DNA of 64,000 nt from Cohaesibacter celericrescens (lineage in GTDB: Bacteria; Pseudomonadota; Alphaproteobacteria; Rhizobiales; Cohaesibacteraceae), in contig NZ_PKUQ01000016.1 of NCBI RefSeq assembly GCF_002866925.1, positions 62,001 through 126,000 of the forward strand. The letters run 5' to 3'. The position numbers and the translations under genes were made by a program. Shown in pieces: positions 1-8,406 of this stretch. The notes beneath the pieces were generated by a model that saw only the letters and a program-made list of their open reading frames with translations, searched no databases and was not told the origin of the DNA. The stretch's first letter is position 1. Each line of letters starts with the position of its first letter.

Positions 1-1379
1 CCTCTGAAGCAAAGTTATTCTCTGGGTCTTCCACCGAGTTCGGTGGCGAGGCCAACAACCATGTTAGCTTCGTTGATGCGGCCATGCCTGGCATGCTGCC
101 TGTGATCAATGAGGAATGTGTTCGACAGGCTATTCGTACCGGTTTGGGCATGAAAGCCAAGATCAACAATCGTTCGTTGTTTGACCGTAAAAACTATTTC
201 TATCCCGATTTGCCGCAGGGCTATCAGATATCCCAATTCAAAGACCCCATCGTCGGCGAAGGCATGGTGATCTTGGATATGCTTGACGGCGAACGCGTTG
301 AAATCGGTGTAGAGCGGTTGCATTTGGAGCAGGACGCGGGCAAATCGATGCATGATCAGCATCCGACCATGTCGTTTGTTGACCTTAACCGCTCTGGTGT
401 GGCGTTGATGGAGATCGTCTCCAAGCCGGACTTGCGCTCTGCTGATGAAGCCAAAGCCTATATGACCAAGATGCGGACAATCGTTCGATATCTTGGCACT
501 TCGGACGGTAACATGGAGCAGGGGTCCATGCGTGCGGACGTTAACGTCTCTGTGCGTCGCCCCGGTGAAGAACTTGGAACCCGTTGCGAACTTAAAAACA
601 TGAACTCGATCCGCTTCATCGGTCAGGCTATCGACTTTGAAGCTCGTCGTCAGATTGCGATTTTGGAAGACGGTGGCTCGATCGATCAGGAAACCCGCCT
701 GTACGACCCTAAAAAGAGCGAAACCCGCTCCATGCGGTCCAAGGAAGAAGCGCATGATTATCGCTACTTCCCCGACCCCGATCTGTTGCCGCTGGAATTT
801 GATGACGCTTATGTGGAGGCGTTGCGTGCAGAGCTGCCTGAGTTGCCTGACGAAAAACGTGAGCGCTTCATCACAGACTTTGGCCTCAAGCCCTATGATG
901 CATCTGTCTTGGTGGCATCCAAACGCAATGCCGAGTTCTTTGAAAAAGTTGCCGATGGCCGTGATCCCAAATTGGCTGCCAACTGGGTGATCAACGAATT
1001 CTTTGGTCGCCTGAACAAGGAAGGCACTGATCTTGACGACAGCCCTGTCTCGGCCGATCAGTTGGGCAAGATTGTTGATCTGATCAAAGCCGGTGATATT
1101 TCGGGCAAGATCGCCAAAGACTTGTTTGAGATTGTCTGGGCCGAAGGCGGAGATCCTGCAAAGATTGTTGAAGAAAAAGGCATGAAACAGGTCACTGATA
1201 CTGGGGCAATTGAAGCGATTATTGAAAAGATCATCGCAGACAATCCCGATCAGGTTGAAAAGGTCAAAGAAAAACCGAGTCTTATCGGCTGGTTTGTCGG
1301 TCAGGTGATGAAAGCTTCACAAGGCAAAGCCAACCCGCAGGCCGTGAACCAAATCCTGAAAGAAAAACTCGGGCTTTGA
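1..1379 (+). CDS. gatB: Aspartyl/glutamyl-tRNA(Asn/Gln) amidotransferase subunit B (5' partial)
   Basis: GatB is the tRNA-binding kinase/transamidase subunit of GatCAB, which converts Glu-tRNA(Gln) to Gln-tRNA(Gln) (and Asp-tRNA(Asn) to Asn-tRNA(Asn)) in the cytoplasm. The frame is open from base 3 with no start in the window, so about 35-40 N-terminal residues lie upstream; 458 residues are visible. The catalytic half shows the family stretches [29 protein letters not shown] and [12 protein letters not shown]. The last 150 residues are the helical GatB/YqeY domain, ending in [14 protein letters not shown] hairpin terminator follows. The presence of GatB implies indirect glutamine charging, which fits the separate gltX at 46.4 kb. 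Confidence 0.96.
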   Translation, partial: SEAKLFSGSSTEFGGEANNHVSFVDAAMPGMLPVINEECVRQAIRTGLGMKAKINNRSLFDRKNYFYPDLPQGYQISQFKDPIVGEGMVILDMLDGERVEIGVERLHLEQDAGKSMHDQHPTMSFVDLNRSGVALMEIVSKPDLRSADEAKAYMTKMRTIVRYLGTSDGNMEQGSMRADVNVSVRRPGEELGTRCELKNMNSIRFIGQAIDFEARRQIAILEDGGSIDQETRLYDPKKSETRSMRSKEEAHDYRYFPDPDLLPLEFDDAYVEALRAELPELPDEKRERFITDFGLKPYDASVLVASKRNAEFFEKVADGRDPKLAANWVINEFFGRLNKEGTDLDDSPVSADQLGKIVDLIKAGDISGKIAKDLFEIVWAEGGDPAKIVEEKGMKQVTDTGAIEAIIEKIIADNPDQVEKVKEKPSLIGWFVGQVMKASQGKANPQAVNQILKEKLGL

Positions 1380-1411
1380 GTTAAAAGCAGAGTTGCGAAT
1401 TAAAAATGAAT

Positions 1412-1443
1412 AAGGGGAGTGGTGCCGAACCACTCCCTTTTTA
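1412..1443 (+). terminator. Rho-independent terminator after gatB
   Basis: A 9-bp stem (GGGAGTGGT / ACCACTCCC) with a 5-base loop is followed by a run of T. It lies 33 bases after the gatB stop. Confidence 0.85.
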
Positions 1444-1535
1444 TATTGAGAGACAGATTTGTTTTGCGGGTTAAGGGGGATCCTGATACTCAAACCAGCA
1501 AAGGCTGTGACTGTTTTCATTTGTGAGGACCAACA

Positions 1536-2096
1536 ATGACTATGCTTATTTTGGGCGTGCTGCTCTGGACCGTGGCGCATTTCTTCCCGGTTTTTATGCC
1601 AAATTTACGTGCTGGTGCGATTAGTAAAGTGGGTGAGGGGCCGTATAAAGGGCTCTTTACGTTGGTTATTGTCGGCGCTCTGATCTTGATTGTTTTTGGT
1701 TGGCGTTCGGTTGGCGTAGGCGCTGATCTTTATAGCGCCCCTTGGACGCGTCATGCGACTTATGCTCTTGTGCTGGCTTCGATCATTTTGTTTGGGGCCG
1801 CCAAGGGACAAAGCCGCATTCGTAAGCTGGTGCGCCATCCTATGCTGACAGGTGTGGCTGTATGGGCTATTGGCCATTTGTTGGTCAATAATGATCCTCG
1901 CTCGATGGTTCTTTTTGGTGGCATGCTGCTCTGGGCTGTGGTGTCAATCTTTGGCATCAACCGCCGTGACGGTGCCTATACGGCACCTGAGGCTTGGAGT
2001 TGGGCGCGTGACATCCGCTTGGTGATGATTTCTACGGTACTTTATGTGGCACTCGTATTTGGCCATCCCTATTTCACCGGAATACCTTTGTTCTAA
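1536..2096 (+). CDS. NnrU family membrane protein
   Basis: A 186-residue integral membrane protein with about six hydrophobic segments. The N-terminal half has the NnrU pattern (LWTVAHFFPVFMPNLRA, then YKGLFTLV and WTRHATYALVLAS) and the central RHPMLTGVAVWAIGHLLVN is typical of the NnrU/MAPEG-like superfamily. NnrU was named from nitric-oxide and nitrite reduction gene clusters in alphaproteobacteria and its biochemical role is not settled. GAGGACC sits a few bases before the ATG. It is transcribed alone between two terminators. A second, divergent copy lies at 38.05 kb. Confidence 0.88.
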   Translation: MTMLILGVLLWTVAHFFPVFMPNLRAGAISKVGEGPYKGLFTLVIVGALILIVFGWRSVGVGADLYSAPWTRHATYALVLASIILFGAAKGQSRIRKLVRHPMLTGVAVWAIGHLLVNNDPRSMVLFGGMLLWAVVSIFGINRRDGAYTAPEAWSWARDIRLVMISTVLYVALVFGHPYFTGIPLF

Positions 2097-2131
2097 GTTG
2101 AGGCTAGTGCCCAGATTGGGTTATAAATGAT

Positions 2132-2163
2132 AGGTCGGATCCAGATTTGGGCCGACCTTTTTT
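2132..2163 (+). terminator. Rho-independent terminator after the first nnrU-like gene
   Basis: Stem AGGTCGG / CCGACCT around a 13-base loop, followed by TTTTT. Confidence 0.8.
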
Positions 2164-2328
2164 GATAGCGTCAAAGCCTGCTATGATATGCTGCGGCCGA
2201 TGACAGCCCAATCGTCGCATCACATCTGTGTGACGTGGCTTGGATAATTGACCGATTGGTCTTAAATTAGAGGTCCATTCCAGCCGCAGCATCCTGACGT
2301 GGCTTTTTATTTCATTTTAGGAACAAAA

Positions 2329-3036
2329 ATGACCGAGCAGACAAAGCCAATTGATCTTTATTACTGGCCAACTCCAAATGGCTGGAAAATCACAATTATG
2401 CTTGAAGAATTGGGTGTGCCTTACAATATGCATTACATCAATATCGGCAGTGGTGATCAGTTCAAACCCGAGTTTTTGGCTATTTCTCCCAACAACAAGA
2501 TGCCTGCGATTGTTGACCCTGAAGGGCCGGGTGGCGAACCAATCTCGGTGTTTGAGTCTGGTGCGATCCTGCTTTATCTAGGGCGCAAATTCGGCCGCTT
2601 TTTGCCGAAACCCGAGCGAGAATTGGTTGAGGTCGAGCAATGGCTGATGTGGCAGATGGGTGGTTTTGGCCCAATGCTTGGTCAGAATCATCATTTTGCG
2701 ACCTATGCTCCCGAGAAAATCGACTATGCCATCCGTCGCTATCGTGACGAGACGCATCGCCTTTACGGGGTGTTGAACAAAGCGCTTGAAGGCAAAGACT
2801 TTGTTGCAGGCGACTATTCAATTGCTGATATGGCGATTGTTGGTTGGGTTGTGCCTTATGAGCGCCAGAATATTGATCTCGCCGAGTTCCCCAACGTTGA
2901 GCGCTGGTTTGCAGCGATGAAAGCCCGCCCAGCCGTTGAAAAGGGACTGGCTATTGGTAAAGACGAGCGGGCAAAGATGGACCTTGCCAAGGATAAAGCC
3001 GCTCAAGCCATGCTGTTTAACCAACGGGCACGGTAA
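2329..3036 (+). CDS. Glutathione S-transferase, YfcG/disulfide-bond oxidoreductase type
   Basis: A 235-residue cytosolic GST. The N-terminal thioredoxin fold begins IDLYYWPTPNGWKITIMLEE and contains SPNNKMPAIVDPEG (cis-proline) and FESGAILLYLG, followed by the signature WQMGGFGPMLGQNHHF. This matches E. coli YfcG, which has glutathione-dependent disulfide reductase activity. The C-terminal helical domain includes DYSIADMAIVGWV. I chose the ATG at 2329, which has TAGGAAC just upstream, over an in-frame ATG at 2299. The gene stands alone and ends at a strong terminator. Substrate unknown. Confidence 0.92.
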   Translation: MTEQTKPIDLYYWPTPNGWKITIMLEELGVPYNMHYINIGSGDQFKPEFLAISPNNKMPAIVDPEGPGGEPISVFESGAILLYLGRKFGRFLPKPERELVEVEQWLMWQMGGFGPMLGQNHHFATYAPEKIDYAIRRYRDETHRLYGVLNKALEGKDFVAGDYSIADMAIVGWVVPYERQNIDLAEFPNVERWFAAMKARPAVEKGLAIGKDERAKMDLAKDKAAQAMLFNQRAR

Positions 3037-3063
3037 CAAACGCTGCATTTCTGCCAGTTTTAT

Positions 3064-3098
3064 AAGCCCCTGCATGCTTCGTCTTGCGGGGGCTTTTT
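3064..3098 (+). terminator. Rho-independent terminator after the GST gene
   Basis: Stem AAGCCCCTGCA / TGCGGGGGCTT with a 10-base loop and five T residues. Confidence 0.9.
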
Positions 3099-3419
3099 GC
3101 GTTTATTTGTCCGACCTGTGCGGGACTTCCTTATAATCTGTTTGTTGAAAAGATTTGCTATGGTTGCTGAAAGGTTAGCGCAGTTGTTCATGTTGTCTTC
3201 AATTTCTATTGGAAATTACCGGAAATCTGCCAAAATTTAGGTTGAAAAAGTGTAAAATTTACACCCCCATAACTTTTTGTTCTCATTGCAGTAACCAAGC
3301 CTGTTTACGTCAATTTGAGAGATTTCTTCCAACATTGGTTTCATCAGGACAGGCAAGTCAGCCTGCCTTTCAAAAGCCCGGGCAAGGGCGTCGATGAGTA
3401 TAATATTGGGATTAAAACA

Positions 3420-3686
3420 ATGGCTAGAATTGAGTTTCATGCAACTGAGTTAAATGGCATCGGACAGGATGCAACCGGCGACGTTTTCTTTCAGCTGGGA
3501 CTGTCGCACTCTATTGGTGAACAGGGTGAACCTGATCTCATTGCTGCGCATAAATGGTTTAACTTGGCTGCAATGAAAGGCAACGATGCTGCTGCGGTAC
3601 GTCGTCAGGAATTGGCATGCGAAATGTCTCCCTCCGACGTTTCTAAAGCTCAGCGTCAGGCACGCGAATGGATTCGTCTGCACTAG
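3420..3686 (+). CDS. Small Sel1-like repeat protein
   Basis: An 88-residue soluble protein containing one Sel1-type TPR unit: DVFFQLGLSHSIGEQGEPDLIAAHKWFNLAAMKGNDAA, followed by a charged helix ending in AQRQAREWIRLH. The pattern (about 40 residues, AHKWFNLAA) is that of the conserved short Sel1 protein common in Rhizobiales. Its function is unknown; Sel1 repeats usually mediate protein contacts. The ATG at 3420 begins MARIEFHATELNGIG; longer in-frame starts upstream have no ribosome binding site. Transcribed alone and followed by a terminator. Confidence 0.85.
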   Translation: MARIEFHATELNGIGQDATGDVFFQLGLSHSIGEQGEPDLIAAHKWFNLAAMKGNDAAAVRRQELACEMSPSDVSKAQRQAREWIRLH

Positions 3687-3790
3687 ATTTTGCTTGGTCT
3701 ACCCCGATAGGACAGTGGCGACTGGGTCTGGCGGGACTACCAATAGCGAAGTCTACTGTAAGACGGATACACATATGTGCAATTTAATAT

Positions 3791-3822
3791 GACGGGTACC
3801 AGATGACTGGTGCCCGTTTTTT
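3791..3822 (+). terminator. Rho-independent terminator after the Sel1 gene
   Basis: CGGGTACCAG pairs with CTGGTGCCCG (one G-U pair) around a 4-base loop, followed by six T. It separates the plus-strand Sel1 gene from the converging ubiV. Confidence 0.85.
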
Positions 3823-3843
3823 ATTGCTCGTTTTTTTCGTTCG

Positions 3844-4773
3844 TTAAAGCCCCAAAGGGTCTGATACTTGCTGCATGCCGGCGACACCGTGACTGAAGCC
3901 GTTCACGAAAGCGTGCTTGGGCATCAAGTCCTGAATTTTTGCTCTTGCTTCTTCTGCTCCTATGTTGCCGTTCATCACCGCACGGAACGCTTGTGCCACG
4001 CCCAGCATGTCGCCGGTGTGTGGTGAGAGACGGAAAGCGTTGACACCGGCCTTGGCGAGAGAAGGCAATTCCTCCAAAAGCAGCTGACTGCCATAGGACA
4101 TGGTCTGGATGCCATTGACGGCCAAGAAAGGTTGTCCGGCTAGACTGTTGACATCTCGACCGTCGGGGTCCTGATCACAGACGAACCGGCAAGAGTCTTT
4201 TGATAAATGGTGCAAGCGCGCATGATAACAGCGCGCAGACAGGGCAAGCGGCAGGCGGCCAAACACCTGTAGCTCGTAATCTGGCTCAGGGGCTGCTTTA
4301 ATCAATTGAGCTATGGTTTTGGCTGGCACTTCTGCAGGCAGAACAAACCGCACAGCACCGCGTGATGTAAGCGATTGAATGGTCGCTTCATTGTAGATGT
4401 TGATATAGGGGCCGATGACATAGGTGCGGTCTTTGAGGAAGGCCAATGCGGTGAGGTCGTTCGCCTCGACCATCCACATATCTTGATCGCATTGTTCGGC
4501 AAGGCATTTGCGTTCTGCTTTAGTGGTGACCAGAGCCAGCGTCGAAATTACAACTTTTTTGCCTGCTGATTCCATGCGATCCAAAATGTCGGGTAGCACC
4601 GCATTGCGAAAGGGGAGGCGTTTTGAACAGACCGGCTCGCCGATATAAACCAGATCGAAATCGGACTCGTCCGCCACCTTGAAATAGAAATCGCGCCAGT
4701 CACTCTCGGACCAGTTGAATAGGCAAGGGCCTAGTGTGAGTTCGGGCATTGGGTTCAAATTGTTCTTGTCCAT
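3844..4773 (-). CDS. ubiV: Oxygen-independent ubiquinone hydroxylation protein UbiV (U32 peptidase family)
   Basis: A 309-residue U32-family Fe-S protein that works with UbiU to hydroxylate the ubiquinone ring without O2, in the cytoplasm. The cluster ligands are visible: C49, then C182, C195 and C199. The last three have the same 13- and 4-residue spacings as E. coli UbiV. MPELTLGPCLFNW near the N-terminus is typical. I prefer the ATG at 4773, which has GGGGAA about 5 bases upstream; an in-frame ATG at 4791 would overlap ubiU by 10 bases. Last gene of the ubiT-ubiU-ubiV run. Confidence 0.93.
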   Translation of the reverse strand: MDKNNLNPMPELTLGPCLFNWSESDWRDFYFKVADESDFDLVYIGEPVCSKRLPFRNAVLPDILDRMESAGKKVVISTLALVTTKAERKCLAEQCDQDMWMVEANDLTALAFLKDRTYVIGPYINIYNEATIQSLTSRGAVRFVLPAEVPAKTIAQLIKAAPEPDYELQVFGRLPLALSARCYHARLHHLSKDSCRFVCDQDPDGRDVNSLAGQPFLAVNGIQTMSYGSQLLLEELPSLAKAGVNAFRLSPHTGDMLGVAQAFRAVMNGNIGAEEARAKIQDLMPKHAFVNGFSHGVAGMQQVSDPLGL

Positions 4774-4781
4774 GATTTCCC

Positions 4782-5777
4782 CTAGCGCCATGTCTTTTGG
4801 TAAGAGCCTTTTGTGGATTTTTGGCCTTCGGTGAGGGGCGCCAAGATGGCGTCCAGATCGACACTCGTTCCAGATGCTACGGCATCAACGGCTTGCCGGA
4901 AGCTTTTGACCACTTTTGCCATATAGGCTTTGCCGCGTTGCCGTCCTTCGATCTTAAGGGCTGTTACACCTGCCTTTTGCAATTGCGGCAGAAGGTGTGC
5001 CGCGTTGAGGCTGACGGGATCTTCAAAGACATAACCGGTTTCACCAAGAGACTCAAAGCGCCCTTTGCATAGGGTGGGGTAGGCGGCGGCTTCCCCTTTG
5101 GGATACTGATTGATGGTAATGCCCTCCAAGGTGCTTTCGAGATAGTCACCTTGGTCTTCATATTTTACCGAGCCAGGAGGGGAGCAAACGCCGTTGATGT
5201 TGGGTGATTTTCCTGTGCAATAGGAAGAAAGCGCACAGCGCCCTTCTGCCATGACGCACAGGCCACCGAAAATGAAAACTTCTGTTTCGCAGGTGATTTC
5301 AGCGTTTATTTTTTCGATTTCCTGCACGGTCAGAACACGCGGCAGCACCACCCGTTTGACGCCAAATTCGGTGGCGTAATAGTTGATCATGTCGGCGTTG
5401 GCTGCCGCTGCTTGCACCGACAAATGTACGCGCAGGTCAGGCTGTGCTTGGGCGGCATAATCGAGCATGCCCAGATCGGCCAGAATGATCGCATGGGCAT
5501 TGGAGTTTGCCACATCATCGACGGCTTTGCGCCATAGATCTGTGTTGCCTGCTTGAGCAAAGGTGTTGACGGCGACAAGGACTTTGGCGCCACGCTCTGC
5601 TGCATATTCGATGCCCTGATGCAGTTCTTTGAGGGAGAAGTTGAGGCCGGGGAAGTTGCGGGCGTTGGTCTCATTGCGGAAGCCGCAATAAACGGTGTCA
5701 GCGCCGGCATCCACAGCTGTACGCAGCGCGGCAGGCGTTCCGGCAGGGCAAACTAGCTCCATAGCTTTCTGTGTCAT
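4782..5777 (-). CDS. ubiU: Oxygen-independent ubiquinone hydroxylation protein UbiU (U32 peptidase family)
   Basis: A 331-residue U32-family protein, partner of UbiV. The opening MELVCPAGTPAALRTAVDAGADTVYCG is the U32 N-terminal signature. Cysteines at 174, 181, 198 and 237 have spacings of 7, 17 and 39, identical to the four 4Fe-4S ligands of E. coli UbiU (169, 176, 193, 232), so the cluster site looks intact. GAGAG precedes the ATG. It lies 35 bases after ubiT and 8 bases before the preferred ubiV start, so the three genes are almost certainly one operon. Confidence 0.95.
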   Translation of the reverse strand: MTQKAMELVCPAGTPAALRTAVDAGADTVYCGFRNETNARNFPGLNFSLKELHQGIEYAAERGAKVLVAVNTFAQAGNTDLWRKAVDDVANSNAHAIILADLGMLDYAAQAQPDLRVHLSVQAAAANADMINYYATEFGVKRVVLPRVLTVQEIEKINAEITCETEVFIFGGLCVMAEGRCALSSYCTGKSPNINGVCSPPGSVKYEDQGDYLESTLEGITINQYPKGEAAAYPTLCKGRFESLGETGYVFEDPVSLNAAHLLPQLQKAGVTALKIEGRQRGKAYMAKVVKSFRQAVDAVASGTSVDLDAILAPLTEGQKSTKGSYQKTWR

Positions 5778-5812
5778 CAGTCGGCTCTCAATGCTTTTGG
5801 GTTTGTCTTTGT

Positions 5813-6400
5813 TCAGGTTGGAAAAGGTTCAGACATGCCATCCATCGGGGCACCGGTGTGGTTGACGTCATTGTTGCGGGTTAGAGCGCTGTGGCGCAGA
5901 GTCTCCAGAATGGTTTTGCCGCCGCGTTCGACTGGCTTGCTCAGGGGGCCAGCCATTTGAGCGCATTCGTGGATAAAGTCGATTTCTGCATCGTCTAACG
6001 CATTGCGCAGAGCCAAAATGGCTTCTGTATCGCCCTCGATGGTCAGGTCGCGTGAAAAGAACAGAGCGTCTCCATCTTCTTCACCATCCATTAAATTGAG
6101 CAGGGAGAGGAACGGCGCTTTTACGGTGACGTCGCGATTGGGGAAGCTGTCTAGCGAGCGGGACAGGCGAATTTGGACCGTTTCATTGAAAAAAGTCAGG
6201 CCTGCAATCCAGTCAAGGTCTGTCGGCACGATAACAAAAGACTTGTTTGCATAGTCATCCAGACGTTCAAAAAACTCAGGATGCTGGGTAGCCACCCGAT
6301 CAGCTGCGCGTGTTATGATGCGTTCCAGCGGCGCAAGCGGCAGAAATTGGGTGAAACGAGCGACATAGGGCGGAAAGGCGCGAGCGGTTCCTTCTGTCAT
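5813..6400 (-). CDS. ubiT: Ubiquinone accessory lipid-carrier protein UbiT (SCP2 domain)
   Basis: A 195-residue protein with an SCP2-like sterol/lipid-binding domain. It plays the role in O2-independent ubiquinone synthesis that UbiJ plays in the aerobic pathway, binding isoprenoid quinone intermediates. The core reads FVIVPTDLDWIAGLTFF, then VQIRLSRSLDSFPNRDVTVKAPFLSLLNLMDGEEDGDALFFSRDLTIEGDTEAILALRNALD, a characteristic UbiT C-terminal half. The ATG at 6400 is preceded by GGAGAC. First gene of ubiT-ubiU-ubiV; a possible FNR-type box lies about 100 bases upstream. Confidence 0.92.
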   Translation of the reverse strand: MTEGTARAFPPYVARFTQFLPLAPLERIITRAADRVATQHPEFFERLDDYANKSFVIVPTDLDWIAGLTFFNETVQIRLSRSLDSFPNRDVTVKAPFLSLLNLMDGEEDGDALFFSRDLTIEGDTEAILALRNALDDAEIDFIHECAQMAGPLSKPVERGGKTILETLRHSALTRNNDVNHTGAPMDGMSEPFPT

Positions 6401-6498
6401 TTTGTGGTCTCCGCTTATGCACGACAAAGCACGGGGCGTAGGGCAGCCTCGCATCGTCGGTTTAAACGACCATGTTGCTAAGAAATCCTATTAGATAT

Positions 6499-6512
6499 TT
6501 GATCAAGGTCAT
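6499..6512 (-). promoter_or_regulatory. Possible FNR/Anr-type box upstream of ubiTUV
   Basis: On the plus strand it reads TTGAT-CAAG-GTCAT, against the FNR consensus TTGAT-N4-ATCAA: the left half is perfect and the right half matches 3 of 5. It lies about 100 bases from the ubiT start in the only gap before the operon. Regulation of ubiUVT by oxygen is known in other proteobacteria; here it is inference. Confidence 0.35.
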
Positions 6513-6624
6513 GTCCGGCTGCGCCCAAATGGCACAGGTAATTTTACTTATTGATGATGAAACCGGTGCCGTAAGGGCAATGTTTGCAGGGACCTAGCGC
6601 AATTTTATCCCACTGCTGTGGCTG

Positions 6625-7956
6625 TTAACCCAGTTCAAAGGCGCAATGGAATTCATAAAAATCCAGCCTGTCGCCTTTGGCAATGCCTTGGTTGGCAATC
6701 GGCAGGGCGGCGAGACCATCGGCTTCGATTAGAGGACGCAGACGCGCGGAGCCACCGCGGCCAATCTTATCCAGCTTCGGCAAACCGTTTTCACTTGTGC
6801 CAGATATGCGCACTGGAACAAATTCAAGGCGCGTTCCGCCATTGGGGGTGGTGAAATCTGCTTCCCCCTGCATCGGTGCCGGTTTGGATGATATGCCGGC
6901 CAGTGCATCAAGCGCGGCTGTGCCAAACAGCAAAAAGCCAACCAGAGCAGCAAAGGGATTACCGGGCAAGCCAATAAAAACACAGTTTTTGACTTTGCCA
7001 AATCCTAGAGGTTTACCCGGTTTTAAGCGTAGTTTGTGAACTTCAAAGGTCCCGGAAATGGCGGTGATCGCGCGATGGATATAATCTTCATCACTGACCG
7101 ACATGCCGCCTGATGTCACCAACAAATCATTGTTTTCCGCCAAGTGTGAAAGAGTGTCGCGGATGGTCTCAAACTTATCCTGAACCATGTGATGGATTGT
7201 TAGATCAATGTTGGCCCGGCTCAACAGTGCAGTCAGCATGGGGGTGTTGGAATCATAAATTCCACCGGGGGGCAGATCTGCGCCGGGGTGGTTGAGCTCG
7301 GAACCGGTGGCTAGAAGAGCCACGCGAATGGGGCGCACAACTGGCAATTGGGCATTGCCCGATGCTGCTGCGATGGCAATGTGACGGGTGTCAATCCGTG
7401 CACCTTTTTCAATGATAACGGATCGTTGCGGAACATCCTCGCCTTGCCGTCTGATGTTGCTGCCTTGTGTGGGCAACTCTGAAAATGAGGCAAAGTTGCC
7501 GTCCTCTGACAATTGAGTGTCTTCTTGCATGATGATGCTATCGGCCCACACGGGCACGCTCGCGCCAGTCAATATACGCACGCAAACCGCGTCGGACGGA
7601 ATGTGGCTGATGTCATTACCAGCAGCGATGCGTCCCGCGATGGGCAATGATCGCATGTCATGATCAAGTGGCGCTTGTTTGAGGGCGGAAAGGCGAATGG
7701 CATAGCCATCCACCGCGGAATTATCGTTAATCGGTAAAGGAACGTGACTTGTTAACGCCTGTGCCAACACATGCCCCAGTGCTTTGCCAAGGGGGCGGGA
7801 TTGTTGCTCGAGGATGGGACGCACCATCACTTTCAACAGATCCAGCGCTTCAGGCACTTTGATAAGAGGTACGTCTTGACCAGCGGCGTGATGCCTTGCT
7901 GAACAGCAGGATTGGGTTTCCGGGGGAGACGAGAGATGGCTTGGTGTGTCTGTCAT
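6625..7956 (-). CDS. moeA: Molybdopterin molybdenumtransferase MoeA
   Basis: A 443-residue MoeA, which inserts molybdate into adenylylated molybdopterin to form Mo cofactor. The N-terminal MoeA domain has PLINDNSAVDGYAI and GRIAAGND, then ILTGASVPVWADSIIMQED. The MoCF-biosynthesis domain contains VALLATGSEL and DLLVTSGGMSVSDEDYI, followed by LRLKPGKPLGFGK and FIGLPGNPFAA. The C-terminal domain IV is present. The extra N-terminus with a CC pair and histidines (residues 1-30) is unusual. It lies upstream of ubiTUV on the same strand with a 224-base gap, so co-transcription is possible. AGAGAC precedes the ATG. Confidence 0.95.
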   Translation of the reverse strand: MTDTPSHLSSPPETQSCCSARHHAAGQDVPLIKVPEALDLLKVMVRPILEQQSRPLGKALGHVLAQALTSHVPLPINDNSAVDGYAIRLSALKQAPLDHDMRSLPIAGRIAAGNDISHIPSDAVCVRILTGASVPVWADSIIMQEDTQLSEDGNFASFSELPTQGSNIRRQGEDVPQRSVIIEKGARIDTRHIAIAAASGNAQLPVVRPIRVALLATGSELNHPGADLPPGGIYDSNTPMLTALLSRANIDLTIHHMVQDKFETIRDTLSHLAENNDLLVTSGGMSVSDEDYIHRAITAISGTFEVHKLRLKPGKPLGFGKVKNCVFIGLPGNPFAALVGFLLFGTAALDALAGISSKPAPMQGEADFTTPNGGTRLEFVPVRISGTSENGLPKLDKIGRGGSARLRPLIEADGLAALPIANQGIAKGDRLDFYEFHCAFELG

Positions 7957-8406
7957 TGCGAGTCTCTCGGTTTTTGAAAAGAATATTCTATTTTCTGGGT
8001 CGTGGTCTGGTTAAATTCGGCTCAAGCCGATGTCCTGAAGCTATATCATTAGCACGCATTTATATCGGGTACCAAAAGAGCGTCGATCAGTTGCCGCTAT
8101 CGGCGTGACTTGATCATAGGGTTGTCTCCTTTTTGATTGTTGCGCACAATCGGGTCTTTTCTTGTCAATCCAGAAATGCACCGGCAAGTGAAGCGGTGAA
8201 AAGACGGAAATGCTTTATCTTTTCTCTATGCAAGTGGCAATAAGCATGGTAGTCACCAGCGTCAACTTCTAGCAAAATTGTTCCTTTCCGGACGTACCCC
8301 GATTGTCTCTTTCATTCGGGTGAGACAGGGACTTATATCCTTTTGGCACCGAGTTTCTGCTCTACCTCGTCAGGTAAGCGTGAACCAAACTCATGAGGTA
8401 GTTGGC
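7957..8406. other. Intergenic region between divergent moeA and guaB
   Basis: A 450-base gap that must hold the promoters of both genes. It contains an inverted repeat GATTGT-N5-ACAATC at 8135-8151, suggestive of an operator. An in-frame extension of guaB upstream to 8278 is open but does not look coding. No RNA gene or riboswitch is recognised. Confidence 0.5.

Noticed and set aside
8278..8406. Extended N-terminus of guaB
   Set aside because: The extra 43 residues do not resemble IMPDH and the ATG at 8407 gives the normal length with a ribosome site.
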